Shown here: in pieces, positions 15,301-23,586 of the stretch
How positions within the stretch are numbered: position 1 is the first letter of the stretch
How the letters are laid out: each line of letters starts with the position of its first letter
NCBI GenBank assembly: GCA_011049455.1
Contig: DSBL01000130.1
Span: 1 to 60,130, forward strand
DNA length: 60,130 bases
Direction: 5' to 3'
From: Desulfonatronum sp.
GTDB taxonomy: Bacteria; Desulfobacterota; Desulfovibrionia; Desulfovibrionales; Desulfonatronaceae
Notes under the pieces: model-generated
What the model was told of the DNA's origin: nothing
Database searches by the model: none
What the model saw: only the letters and a program-made list of their open reading frames with translations
Program-made: the position numbers and the translations under genes

Positions 15301-17971
15301 CGGCGCAGGCCAGACTGTCGCGCACTTCCGCCAAAAGCCTTTTCACGTGGAAGGGCTTGCGGATGCACTTGCATCCTCCATGACTCATGGCTTCTTCCAC
15401 CTCTTCATTGGAAGCCATCCCGGTGATCACGATCACGGGCAGAATCATCTTTTGCGTACGGATTTCCCGCAACACCGAAAGACCGTCCCTGAACGGCATT
15501 TTAATGTCCAAAAGGATCAGGTCAAAATCTTCCTTGGCCAACATGTCCAGGGCTTCCTGGCCATTTTTCGCCGTCTTGGCGATCATGTCCTCGTTTTCCA
15601 ATGTTTCCTTGAGAATATCCCGGATATGTTCCTCGTCGTCCACCACCAGCACCTTGGGGCGGGTCGAGGTCAAAGGGCGGACAGCGGCGGTGTCGCATGT
15701 CTTGCCGGGACGCAGGGCCGCAATGTCCACGGGCAGTTCCACGGAAAAGACCGTTCCCTTGCCCAGTTCGCTGTGGATATCGATTTTTCCGAAATGGCTG
15801 TTGACGATGCCCATGGACGTGGACAGCCCCAGGCCGGTTCCCTTGCCCTCCTCCTTGGTGGTGAAAAAGGGATCGAAGATCCGCTTCATGTTTTCCCGGG
15901 AAATACCGGACCCCTGGTCTTGCACCTTGACCGTCACGGTGGACCGGTCCTGTGCAAGGCGGGTGGCGACGGTCAGCTTTCCGCCTTTTTTCTCCATGGC
16001 ATGGCGGGCATTGATCATCAGGTTCAAAAACACCTGTTCCAGCTGGTTGGGGTCGGCCTTGATGGGGACCATGGCCGGATCATAACTTTTGTGCACGCTG
16101 ATTCCATGCGCCCCGAAACCGTTGCCCATCAGCTCCAAAACCCGCTCCAGAATCGCGTGGATGTCCACTTCCTTGAGTTTTGGAGGGGCGGGCCGGGCAA
16201 AATCCATCAGGTTGGAAAGGATTTTGGTGATTCGATCGATCTGGGTGCAAATCACGGCCAGTTCGTGCTTTCGCTTTTCATCCTGCTCCTTCAGTTCCAG
16301 CAGCTGCGCCCTGGCTGAAATGATCGCCAGGGGATTGTTGATCTCGTGGGCCGCGCCCGCGGCCAACTGACCCACCGCCGCCAACCGCTCGGTTTGGACA
16401 AGCTGTTGGTTGACCTGCTGGTTTCTCAACAATGCCTGGGAAAGTTCCTCCTGGTTTTGGTTCAGCCGCTCCAGGAGCCGAACGTTTTCCATGGCCGCAC
16501 GCAGAATCTGCCCAACCTGGATGAAGGCATGCGCGTTTTTGCTGTTTTGCACCCTGAATTCCTGGCTCAGGGAAATGCAGAGTTCGGCGAAATAATGGTT
16601 CGGCAGGCCGAAACTGAACATGTGAAACGGCGGGGCCGTGTTCAAGGCTATCTGCCCGGAGTCCTGGACCCGGTGCTTGTATCTGGCCAGAATGGCGCGC
16701 AAATCCGCGGGCAGGCCCTGATCATCCCGCTCCCAGACCGGTTCTCCCCGGCGATCGGTGAAGCAGAGCAGCCGGCGCCTGCGGCCCCCGTCAACCCAGA
16801 CAACGCCTTCCAGTTCGCGGGTCTCCTGTTCAATGACGTAAAAAACACCCAGGGGAACCGGAGAAAACCCCTGGAACACCTGAACGACTCCGTCCAGCAA
16901 GTCCTCCCTGGTGCGCGCCCGGCCAAGCCGCATGCCCAGTTCGTGAACCAGTTCCAGAAACTTGTTCGTGCTGTTCAGGGTCGCATTTTTTTCATCCAGT
17001 TCCGCGGCCAGTCGGGAGAGCTTGCTGTTCGCCTTTTGCAGAATGTCCTGGTAGACCGTGCTCAAATCGCCGTCCAAATCAAAAAAGGCGGCCTTTTTTT
17101 CATATTCGCCGGTCGCGGCCCGCTTTAATCCCTGAACATCGTTGGCTTTGAGGTTGAGCGCCTTCATCACCTCCAAACAGGCCCCCTTTTCCAAAACCTC
17201 CGGGCGCGTTTCGCAAAAAACGTCCTTGGCGAAAATGTTGGCCAAAGAGACAATCCAGACCAGCTCGCTGTTCACTGAAGACAGCCCCATGAAGCCGGGC
17301 TCGTGGTGATGCAGCCAGATGCAGTCCACCAGCGCGTCGGGAAGCCCCCATTGCTGGGCCAGCACCTTGCCCGCCACGCAGTGATTCATGTCCAGGATCC
17401 GGTCTTCGGCCTCCAGCGAGGAAACGCCCTCGTCTTCCTTCAGGGCGTGGATGCGCAGGGCGATCTCCGGAAAAACATCCATGATCACCACCTTGCCGAT
17501 ATCGTGCAGCAAACCGCCGACAAAGGCCTGGTCCCGCAGTTCGGGAAAAGTCCGCTGTGCGAGGAGATGGCCGATAATGGCCGTCATCAGGCTGTGGACC
17601 CACATTTTTTTGGCCGCTTGAGCCATTTGTGCGGAGACGGCGGGGAGATAATCCTTGACCACCACCCCCAGCAGGGCGCAGCGGACCTGATTCAATCCGG
17701 CCAAGGTCACGGCCTGTTTGACTGTTTTCACCTTGCTGGGGAGTCCGGTGCGGGCATTGTTCACCAGTTTCAGGATCCGGGCGGTGAGCACGGGATCGGA
17801 TTCCACGACCAAGGACAGTTGGTCCAGGGCCGCGTCATCCTGCAAGGACAGGGTCAGGGCCTGAATGGCCACAGAGGGAAGCACGGGCAGATCTTCCACC
17901 CTTCTGATGATGGAGCGCATTCCGGCATTGGTCAACGGAGAACGCACAACCTCCGCACACGCTGTGAGCAT
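15293..17971 (-). CDS. HDOD domain - histidine kinase - receiver hybrid protein
   Basis: 892 residues with an unusual domain order. An N-terminal HDOD domain (about 20-225) has VLPSVAIQ, ILKLVNNA and an intact HD motif in LLHDIGKVV. A GAF-like region follows at about 345-520. The HisKA dimerization helix carries the predicted phosphoacceptor His542 (GAAHEINNPLAI). An HATPase domain has N, G1 and G2 boxes (LMINARHAM, DQGSGI, GTGLGLS). A C-terminal receiver (about 773-890) has the DDEEH acidic pair, Asp822 in LLDIKMP and a conserved lysine in RKPF. There is no transmembrane segment, so it is cytoplasmic. The gene overlaps the MinD-like gene downstream. The signal is unknown. Confidence 0.9.
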   Translation of the reverse strand: MLTACAEVVRSPLTNAGMRSIIRRVEDLPVLPSVAIQALTLSLQDDAALDQLSLVVESDPVLTARILKLVNNARTGLPSKVKTVKQAVTLAGLNQVRCALLGVVVKDYLPAVSAQMAQAAKKMWVHSLMTAIIGHLLAQRTFPELRDQAFVGGLLHDIGKVVIMDVFPEIALRIHALKEDEGVSSLEAEDRILDMNHCVAGKVLAQQWGLPDALVDCIWLHHHEPGFMGLSSVNSELVWIVSLANIFAKDVFCETRPEVLEKGACLEVMKALNLKANDVQGLKRAATGEYEKKAAFFDLDGDLSTVYQDILQKANSKLSRLAAELDEKNATLNSTNKFLELVHELGMRLGRARTREDLLDGVVQVFQGFSPVPLGVFYVIEQETRELEGVVWVDGGRRRRLLCFTDRRGEPVWERDDQGLPADLRAILARYKHRVQDSGQIALNTAPPFHMFSFGLPNHYFAELCISLSQEFRVQNSKNAHAFIQVGQILRAAMENVRLLERLNQNQEELSQALLRNQQVNQQLVQTERLAAVGQLAAGAAHEINNPLAIISARAQLLELKEQDEKRKHELAVICTQIDRITKILSNLMDFARPAPPKLKEVDIHAILERVLELMGNGFGAHGISVHKSYDPAMVPIKADPNQLEQVFLNLMINARHAMEKKGGKLTVATRLAQDRSTVTVKVQDQGSGISRENMKRIFDPFFTTKEEGKGTGLGLSTSMGIVNSHFGKIDIHSELGKGTVFSVELPVDIAALRPGKTCDTAAVRPLTSTRPKVLVVDDEEHIRDILKETLENEDMIAKTAKNGQEALDMLAKEDFDLILLDIKMPFRDGLSVLREIRTQKMILPVIVITGMASNEEVEEAMSHGGCKCIRKPFHVKRLLAEVRDSLACADE

Positions 17972-18252
17972 TTTTCACCTCCCGGGCAGTCCTGGGCATT
18001 TCTTTTGGTTCAAAGAAAGCTGTTCAGGACATACTCAAAATATCAACGTGTTGCTAGGATGTTGGGCGACATTCGTCAAGGGCATGGCCGGCCGGCGCAA
18101 ACAATTTGTTCATGCGCCTGCCGTCATCGGCACGCACGTCACAATACCCGCAGCAAAGAAAATGCTTCCCGCTTCAATCCAAAGATGATAGGTTTATAGA
18201 ATAAAATCAAATAATTGCTTGAAGATGTTGGCGGCGTGTTGGGGGAACATGA

Positions 18253-18333
18253 CGCGTTTCTGAATCTGAAAATGGAGTTGAAAACGTATCGAGTTGTGCT
18301 GCTGGTGCATCCGAAAGGTTTTTCAGAAACGCG
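18253..18333. repeat. Inverted repeat downstream of fliQ
   Basis: CGCGTTTCTGAA (18253-18264) and its exact complement TTCAGAAACGCG (18322-18333) are 57 bp apart in the 380-bp gene-free interval between the HDOD kinase start and the fliQ stop. It could form a long-range hairpin ending the flagellar transcript. The rest of the interval is AT-richer (near 18180-18230) and probably holds the kinase promoter, which I cannot place. Confidence 0.45.
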
Positions 18334-18351
18334 GAATGCTGCCGATGAAAC

Positions 18352-18621
18352 TTAGTTGATGTAATTGGGCAGATTGAGGAACAGCTCCCGGGTGAACGTC
18401 ACTATTTTGTTCATGATCCACGGGAACGAAAACAGCAGCGCCAAAAAAATGGAAACGATCTTGGGCACGAAAGTCAAGGTCATTTCCTGGATCTGGGTTG
18501 CGGCCTGGATGATGCTGACCACCACGCCGACGATCAGGCCGATGCCCAACATGGGCAAGGCGATCATCAAGGTCAGTTCAATGGATTGACGCGCAAAGCC
18601 GATCACGAATTCCGGGGTCAT
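18352..18621 (-). CDS. fliQ: Flagellar export gate protein FliQ
   Basis: An 89-residue two-helix membrane protein, the usual FliQ length, part of the FliPQR export gate in the flagellar basal body. PEFVIGFARQSI, the hydrophobic run LMIALPMLGIGLIVGVVVSIIQAATQIQE and LTFVPKIVSIFLALL are family-diagnostic. It is the last gene of the minus-strand motA-to-fliQ block. fliR and flhB are not in the window on this side, so the gate genes are split. Confidence 0.96.
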   Translation of the reverse strand: MTPEFVIGFARQSIELTLMIALPMLGIGLIVGVVVSIIQAATQIQEMTLTFVPKIVSIFLALLFSFPWIMNKIVTFTRELFLNLPNYIN

Positions 18622-18665
18622 GTGTTTCTCCGTTGGGCTGTTTGTGTCCGCCCGTTCTCATCCGG

Positions 18666-19469
18666 TCACGCAAAACCGTTCACCAGCGAGAAGATCAGCA
18701 GGTTCCAGCCGTCGACCATCACGAACAGCAGAAGCTTGAAGGGCAGGGAAATCATCACCGGCGGCAGCATCATCATGCCCATGGACAACAGGATGCTGGC
18801 CACCACCATATCCAGAATCAAAAACGGGATGTAGATCAAGAACCCCATCTGAAAAGCGGTTTTCAACTCGCTGATCACAAAGGCCGGCACCAGCAGGACG
18901 GTGGGCACGTCGTCCCTGTTGGAGGGCTGTTCCATTTTGGTGATGGAAAAGAACAGGGAAAGGTCCTTTTCCCGGGTGTGCTTGAACAAAAACGTCCGCA
19001 ACGGCTGTTCGGCCCGCTCCAGGGCGTCGTTGAAGCCGATCTCCTCGGCCAGATAGGGCTGCAGGGCCGTGTCGTTGATCTCCTTGCCCACGGGCAGCAT
19101 GATCACAAAGGTCATGAAAATGGCCAGACTGGCCAGAACCTGGCTGGGGGGCATCTGCTGGGTGGCCATGGCATGACGCAGAAAGGAAAAGACCACGATG
19201 ATCCTGGTGAAACACGTGACTGTCAGCAAAATGGCCGGGGCCACGGACAGGATGGTGAGCAGGAAAAGGATTTCCAGGGCCACGGAAATGGATTCCGGCT
19301 CCGCCCGGCCCGCGCCCAGGGTCATGCTCAGGGTGGGCATTGCGGGCTGGCCCCAGGCAAGGTGCGGCAGAAAAAGCGAAAAAATGAGCAGCAAAAAAAG
19401 GAAGCTACCCCGGATTCTTGGTTTGGGAGTGCTCCAGGTGCGAGGCAAAGGCGTTGTGTTCGTGGTCAT
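18666..19469 (-). CDS. fliP: Flagellar export gate protein FliP
   Basis: A 267-residue membrane protein. An N-terminal signal-like hydrophobic segment (about 22-40) is cleaved in known FliPs. The conserved core includes LLTVTCFTRIIVVFSFLRHAM, IFMTFVIMLPVG, LLVPAFVISELKTAFQMGF and MMMLPPVMISLPFKLLLFVMVDGW. The annotated ATG at 19469 overlaps fliO by 65 bp; a TTG at 19448 would shorten the overlap. FliP nucleates the FliPQR export gate. Confidence 0.95.
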   Translation of the reverse strand: MTTNTTPLPRTWSTPKPRIRGSFLFLLLIFSLFLPHLAWGQPAMPTLSMTLGAGRAEPESISVALEILFLLTILSVAPAILLTVTCFTRIIVVFSFLRHAMATQQMPPSQVLASLAIFMTFVIMLPVGKEINDTALQPYLAEEIGFNDALERAEQPLRTFLFKHTREKDLSLFFSITKMEQPSNRDDVPTVLLVPAFVISELKTAFQMGFLIYIPFLILDMVVASILLSMGMMMLPPVMISLPFKLLLFVMVDGWNLLIFSLVNGFA

Positions 19470-19773
19470 GGACTGTCTCCGTCAGGAGCGTGATGGACGA
19501 ATCCGTCACCCCCAGCACCATGACCTTATTCAAATACCGGACCATAACCACGGATTTGCGCGGCCCCAGGGAAACCTGGCCCAGCACCTGCAAATCCCGG
19601 GACAGGTGCCGGGTCAAACCCGCCTTGTGACCGTAGCGCTTCAGCAGAAAAAGAACCAGGAAAAGCAAGGCCAGGACAAGAAACAAGCCGCCGGCCATTT
19701 TCAGGGCGGCCAGTCCGAAATCCCAGGAGGGCATGGCCATGTCGGCTTCAGGCAAGCTGTTTGACCCTCTCAA
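19405..19773 (-). CDS. fliO: Flagellar biosynthesis protein FliO
   Basis: A 122-residue protein with one transmembrane helix (about 24-44, LKMAGGLFLVLALLFLVLFLL) and a cytoplasmic tail containing LGPRKSVVMVRYLNKVMVLGVT, the FliO/FliZ signature. FliO helps assemble FliP in the membrane. The true start may be the ATG at 19740 (MAMPSWDF), because the 19773 start runs into fliN. It sits between fliN and fliP as in most flagellar operons. Confidence 0.88.
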   Translation of the reverse strand: MRGSNSLPEADMAMPSWDFGLAALKMAGGLFLVLALLFLVLFLLKRYGHKAGLTRHLSRDLQVLGQVSLGPRKSVVMVRYLNKVMVLGVTDSSITLLTETVHDHEHNAFASHLEHSQTKNPG

Positions 19774-20332
19774 TGGGGCTGATAATATCCGTCAGGCGCA
19801 CCCCGAATTTTTCATTGATGACCACCGCCTCTCCGCGGGCCACCAGCTTCCCGTTGACGTAAATCTCCAGGGGCTCGCCGGCCAGCTTGTTCAGCTCGAC
19901 CACCGACCCCTGGCCCAGCTGCAGCAATTCGTTGATCAACAACCTTGTCCGGCCGAGCTCGGCGGAGACGTCCAGGGGGATATCCAGAATAAAATCCAGG
20001 TCCCTTTTGGTCTTTTCCTTGGGCGCCCTGGCCTCGGCCGTCAAATCTTTGAACTTGGCCTCCTGGGTCTTGGCGGCCAAGGACTGTTGCTCCCGCTCTT
20101 TTTTCAGCTGGCTCTCCTCTTCGGCGGCCAAAGCCTTGGCCCATTCATCGGCCAAGTCTTCCTGGGCGTCCCCGCCGTCCTGGGCCGGGGATTCGGGTTG
20201 CGGGTCCCCAATGTCCGGGGCGGCGGTTTCGGAAGCGGCCTGGGCTTGTTCCTCCGCGGGCTGTTCCATCTCCTCCAGGGCCTTGGCCCACTCTTCCGCC
20301 AACTTGTCCTGATCGTTCGCATCCTGGTTCAT
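19748..20332 (-). CDS. fliN: Flagellar motor switch protein FliN with duplicated N-terminal motif
   Basis: 194 residues from the ATG at 20332, chosen because AAGGAT precedes it and the longer frame adds unrelated sequence. The C-terminal about 80 residues are the SpoA domain that forms the lower C-ring: LDFILDIPLDVSAELGRTRL, QGSVVELNKLAGEPLEIYVNG and GVRLTDIISP. The acidic, Gln/Glu-rich N-terminal half is longer than in classical FliN and carries the motif LAEEWAKALEE repeated as LADEWAKALAA about 45 residues later. It acts with FliM and FliG in torque generation and direction switching. Confidence 0.94.
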   Translation of the reverse strand: MNQDANDQDKLAEEWAKALEEMEQPAEEQAQAASETAAPDIGDPQPESPAQDGGDAQEDLADEWAKALAAEEESQLKKEREQQSLAAKTQEAKFKDLTAEARAPKEKTKRDLDFILDIPLDVSAELGRTRLLINELLQLGQGSVVELNKLAGEPLEIYVNGKLVARGEAVVINEKFGVRLTDIISPIERVKQLA

Positions 20333-20434
20333 TATCCCGTTATCCTTTATGAAAATGTTCATGGACCGCAAAGGCGCCAAAGACGTCCAGGCGCCGGCCG
20401 CATGGACCACTGTCCGTAGTGTCGCCGCATCCGC

Positions 20435-21418
20435 CTAGTACCGGACCTCGGTTTCCTTGACCACCTGAACGGCCCGGTTGGCCTTGATGTACCCGGGCAG
20501 GCACATAAATTTCTCCACCCCGTGCACCGTCATCTTCAGGGACTGCTCGGTATCCGTATCCAGCAACAGGACGTTGCCCACATCCAGGTTCAGCAACTGC
20601 CTTCCGGTGAGCGAAGTATGCCCCAGGGGCACCACCATTTCCACGGGTATATCCAGCAGCCGTTCCTTGAACCGCGACAACCAGGCATGGTCCACCTCCA
20701 GGCGTTCGGATTGGAAGGCCGCGTAGAGCTTGGAACGAATCGGCTCAATGGTCGAATAGGGCAGGCAAAACAGCAGGGAGCCGATGGCGTTCTCCAGTTC
20801 CACCTCCAAGGAGATCACGATGACCACGTCGCTGGGCGGCACAATGCCCGCGAATTGGGGGTTGATCTCGGTGCGCAGCAGCTCGATGTGCACGTCATGG
20901 ACCGGGGTCCAGGACTGCTCCATGGTCGAAAGAAGCACCTTGACCACCCGTTCGATCACGGACTGCTCGATGGGCGTGAAATCACGGCCCTCGATCTTGG
21001 GCTGGGTTCCATAGCCTCCGAAGAAATTCTCCACCAGGGCGAAGACAAGACGGGTGTCCACCACCAAGATGGCGTTGCCGCGCAACGGCTCCATCTTGAA
21101 GATATTGATGCTCGTGGGCACGGGCAGGGACCGCATGAAATCGCCGAATTTGGACATGTCGATGGATACCGGATTGACATCCACCTTCTTGCGCATGGAG
21201 TTGGCCAGCGCACTGGAAGCCAGGCGCGCGAAACGGTCGTTGACGATCTCCAGTACCGGCATCCTGCCGCGGATGATCCGGTCCTGATTGGCCAAGTCAA
21301 AGCTGATGATTCCGGAATCATCCTCAATCACCGCGGTTTCGGCCTCGATCTCGCCCCCGCTCAGCCCGCGCAGCAGGGAGTCAACCTCGTCCTGGGACAA
21401 TATTTTGTTCACAACCAA
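20435..21418 (-). CDS. fliM: Flagellar motor switch protein FliM
   Basis: 327 residues, normal for FliM. The N-terminal ILSQDEVDSLLRG is the CheY-P-binding peptide. The middle CheC-like domain includes the FliG-contact region around FFGGYGTQPKIEGRDFTPIEQ. The C-terminal SpoA domain (about 250-320) ends with LPGYIKANRAVQV. It lies between fliL and fliN. Presence of the CheY-binding peptide indicates a chemotaxis-controlled motor. Confidence 0.97.
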   Translation of the reverse strand: MVVNKILSQDEVDSLLRGLSGGEIEAETAVIEDDSGIISFDLANQDRIIRGRMPVLEIVNDRFARLASSALANSMRKKVDVNPVSIDMSKFGDFMRSLPVPTSINIFKMEPLRGNAILVVDTRLVFALVENFFGGYGTQPKIEGRDFTPIEQSVIERVVKVLLSTMEQSWTPVHDVHIELLRTEINPQFAGIVPPSDVVIVISLEVELENAIGSLLFCLPYSTIEPIRSKLYAAFQSERLEVDHAWLSRFKERLLDIPVEMVVPLGHTSLTGRQLLNLDVGNVLLLDTDTEQSLKMTVHGVEKFMCLPGYIKANRAVQVVKETEVRY

Positions 21419-21440
21419 ACTCCTTGATCCATGATCATGG

Positions 21441-21959
21441 TTACTGGATCACAAATTCGGTGAAATAGACATTGGACACCCGGGCCGTGCCGACGATCTG
21501 GTTCAACCGATCCACAATCTCGTTCTTCAGCGTGATTTTGCTCTCCATGCTGGCCAAATCCGTGTACGTTTTGCTGGAAAGCAGGAGGATGATCGCATCC
21601 CTGACCCTGGAGTCCAGACGATTCAACTCCCCCGCCGCCTCCTTGCTGACAACTTCCACGTCCAGGGTCAATCGCAGAAACCGGCGTCCCAGGGGATCAG
21701 CCAGATTCACGATGAACGCGGGCAAGGTGATGATCTCCGGAGTCATCTTTTGCTGCGGGTCCGCCCCGGGCTCGCGCTGTTCCTGCTCCTGGGCGGTCTG
21801 TTCCGGGGACGACGCGCCCGGCCCCATCAAAAACCAATACGCGGCAAACCCGCCGCCGCCGAGCAGCACAAGCAAAACAGCCACAAGAATCCACTTCAGC
21901 TTGCCGCCGCTCTTTTTTTCTTCCTCAATCGGCGGCGCAACCTCATTTTTCGCGGCCAT
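21441..21959 (-). CDS. fliL: Flagellar basal-body-associated protein FliL
   Basis: A 172-residue single-pass membrane protein: cytoplasmic Lys-rich N-terminus, transmembrane helix about 22-44 (WILVAVLLVLLGGGGFAAYW), a Pro/Glu/Gln-rich linker, then the periplasmic stomatin-like FliL domain with LPAFIVNLADPLGRRFLRLTLDVEV and the terminal VYFTEFVIQ. FliL rings surround the stator and raise torque. It lies next to the motB-like genes, matching that role. Confidence 0.93.
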   Translation of the reverse strand: MAAKNEVAPPIEEEKKSGGKLKWILVAVLLVLLGGGGFAAYWFLMGPGASSPEQTAQEQEQREPGADPQQKMTPEIITLPAFIVNLADPLGRRFLRLTLDVEVVSKEAAGELNRLDSRVRDAIILLLSSKTYTDLASMESKITLKNEIVDRLNQIVGTARVSNVYFTEFVIQ

Positions 21960-22019
21960 ACCCCCCCCTTGGTCAAAGCCTACAGGAAAACGTCGCGACC
22001 TTCACCCTGCCTGTGAACA

Positions 22020-22712
22020 CTACAGGGAGGTCTTGAAAAGAATCTCCACTCTTCTGTTCAAAGCCCGGCCCTCAGGCGTGGCGTTATCCGCCACCGGCAT
22101 GCGCTGGCCATATCCGGAAACGGACAGTTTCGCGTCGGGCACGCCCAGCTTGAGCAGCCATTCCAGGACAGCCATGCCGCGCAGGGCGGACAGGGTGTCG
22201 TTGTCCATGGTGGTTCCCGGCAGGCTGTCCGCATGTCCGGAAACGTTCACGTCGTTGGGCGCGGCCAGGATCAAGGGAACCAAGCGCGCCAGTATTGATT
22301 TGGCCGGCTCCTCCAGGGCATGCCCGCCCAGGGGGAAAAGCAGCTCTTCCGTGAGCAGGATGGCCAGCCCCTCGGGCCGCTCCAGAAACTTGACGGTCTC
22401 CTCCAGGGTTGATCGGCTGACTTCCTTGGGCAGCAGATCATCGGGAAAAAGCAGATCCCGAATGCGTTCCTCATGGTTGCGAAATTCCCACGGCCGCTGC
22501 AGCAGCTCCACCACGAATTCGTATTTGCTGGGCAAGCGCCCGGCGCTTTTACGGGAAGCAAAACCCAGATCTCCTCCCAGCAGGGTCATGCTCTCGCTGA
22601 CCACCTTTCGGTCCATGGAAGACATGCTTAAAAGCAACACAAAAAAAGTCAACAGCAAGGTGATCAGATCCGAGAAGGTCACCAGCCAGCCGTTGGGGTC
22701 GACTTTGGCCAT
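22020..22712 (-). CDS. motB: MotB/OmpA-family stator protein with intact ion-binding Asp
   Basis: 230 residues. The N-terminal GWLVTFSDLITLLLTFFVLLLS is the MotB transmembrane helix, and Asp15 occupies the universally conserved proton/sodium-binding position. After a plug/linker region comes an OmpA-like peptidoglycan-binding domain (about 120-228) with VNVSGHADSLPG, LSALRGMAVLEWLL and GRALNRRVEILF. It follows a second, degenerate MotB-like gene by 8 bp. With MotA it should form the stator. The cytoplasmic N-terminus is very short. Confidence 0.92.
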   Translation of the reverse strand: MAKVDPNGWLVTFSDLITLLLTFFVLLLSMSSMDRKVVSESMTLLGGDLGFASRKSAGRLPSKYEFVVELLQRPWEFRNHEERIRDLLFPDDLLPKEVSRSTLEETVKFLERPEGLAILLTEELLFPLGGHALEEPAKSILARLVPLILAAPNDVNVSGHADSLPGTTMDNDTLSALRGMAVLEWLLKLGVPDAKLSVSGYGQRMPVADNATPEGRALNRRVEILFKTSL

Positions 22713-22720
22713 GCCTGTTC

Positions 22721-23566
22721 CTACTCCTGCCGGGGCAATGAGGGCTCCCCGGTCTCTGGGAAGCGAAAGATGAAATCCCGATAGATGAAACCCTCTTCAG
22801 CCATGTCCGTCTCCGGCCGTTCCAGCCTGGGGGTCCAATCCCGGGCGCGTTTGTCCAGGATGAACTCCACCCGCCTGTTGGCCCTGCGTCCTTCGGGGGT
22901 TTGGGGATTTTCCCGGGGATGAAAGCGGCCCACGGCCTCCATGCGCAATCGTTCGGCCGGAACGTCCTGTTCCACAAGATACCCATACACTCTCAAGGCT
23001 CGAAACAGCGAAAGATTCCAGCTGGGGTCGGGGATCTGCTGTTGCGCGTCCACCCGAAAGCCCTCGCCCAGCTCATCGCGCAAGACCGAAGCATGGCCGG
23101 CAATCAGCACCGGAAAGGACACGTTGCGCAGGGTCGAGGCCACCTCCCGCAACAGGGCTTGACCTTGTTCGGACAAATCACTCTCCCCGGGTGGAAACAA
23201 AACAGCCGTGTTCACGCTGAAAATCTGTACAAACCGGTTGCGCACGAACTGCAGATCCTCCTCCAGATCATCCCAGAGCAGTTCCTTCAGCGGGGCCAAA
23301 TCCTGTTCCTCCGGGAGCGGACCGGGCTGGTGGGCTTCCTTGATCTCCTCTTCGCCCAGTACATCGGGTTTGGCCGTGCCAATGCCGAAGGTGCCCATCA
23401 GGGATCCGACAGCCAGACGGATCCGGCGTTCATCCATGAGCGAGGCATTGGTCACCAGGTAGACGAAAAACGCCATGATCAGGATCATCAATCCCGTAAA
23501 GGTCATCACCCATCCCGGCGTGACCGGCCCGCTGTCTTTTTTTTTCCGTTGTCTGGCCATGGCCAA
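22721..23566 (-). CDS. MotB-like OmpA protein lacking the ion-binding Asp
   Basis: 281 residues. The N-terminal GWVMTFTGLMILIMAFFVYLV aligns with the MotB helix, but Gly25 replaces the essential Asp (TG instead of SD), so this protein should not conduct ions by itself. An acidic linker (about 70-110, GEEEIKEAHQPG) leads to an OmpA-like domain (about 130-250) with VLIAGHASVLRDEL, NLSLFRALRVYGYL and GRRANRRVEFIL, followed by a 30-residue tail. It lies between motA and the intact motB, so it is probably translated with both. It may be an accessory or heteromeric stator partner; that role is inferred. Confidence 0.88.
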   Translation of the reverse strand: MAMARQRKKKDSGPVTPGWVMTFTGLMILIMAFFVYLVTNASLMDERRIRLAVGSLMGTFGIGTAKPDVLGEEEIKEAHQPGPLPEEQDLAPLKELLWDDLEEDLQFVRNRFVQIFSVNTAVLFPPGESDLSEQGQALLREVASTLRNVSFPVLIAGHASVLRDELGEGFRVDAQQQIPDPSWNLSLFRALRVYGYLVEQDVPAERLRMEAVGRFHPRENPQTPEGRRANRRVEFILDKRARDWTPRLERPETDMAEEGFIYRDFIFRFPETGEPSLPRQE

Positions 23567-23586
23567 GCCTTTGCACCGGCCTGTTA

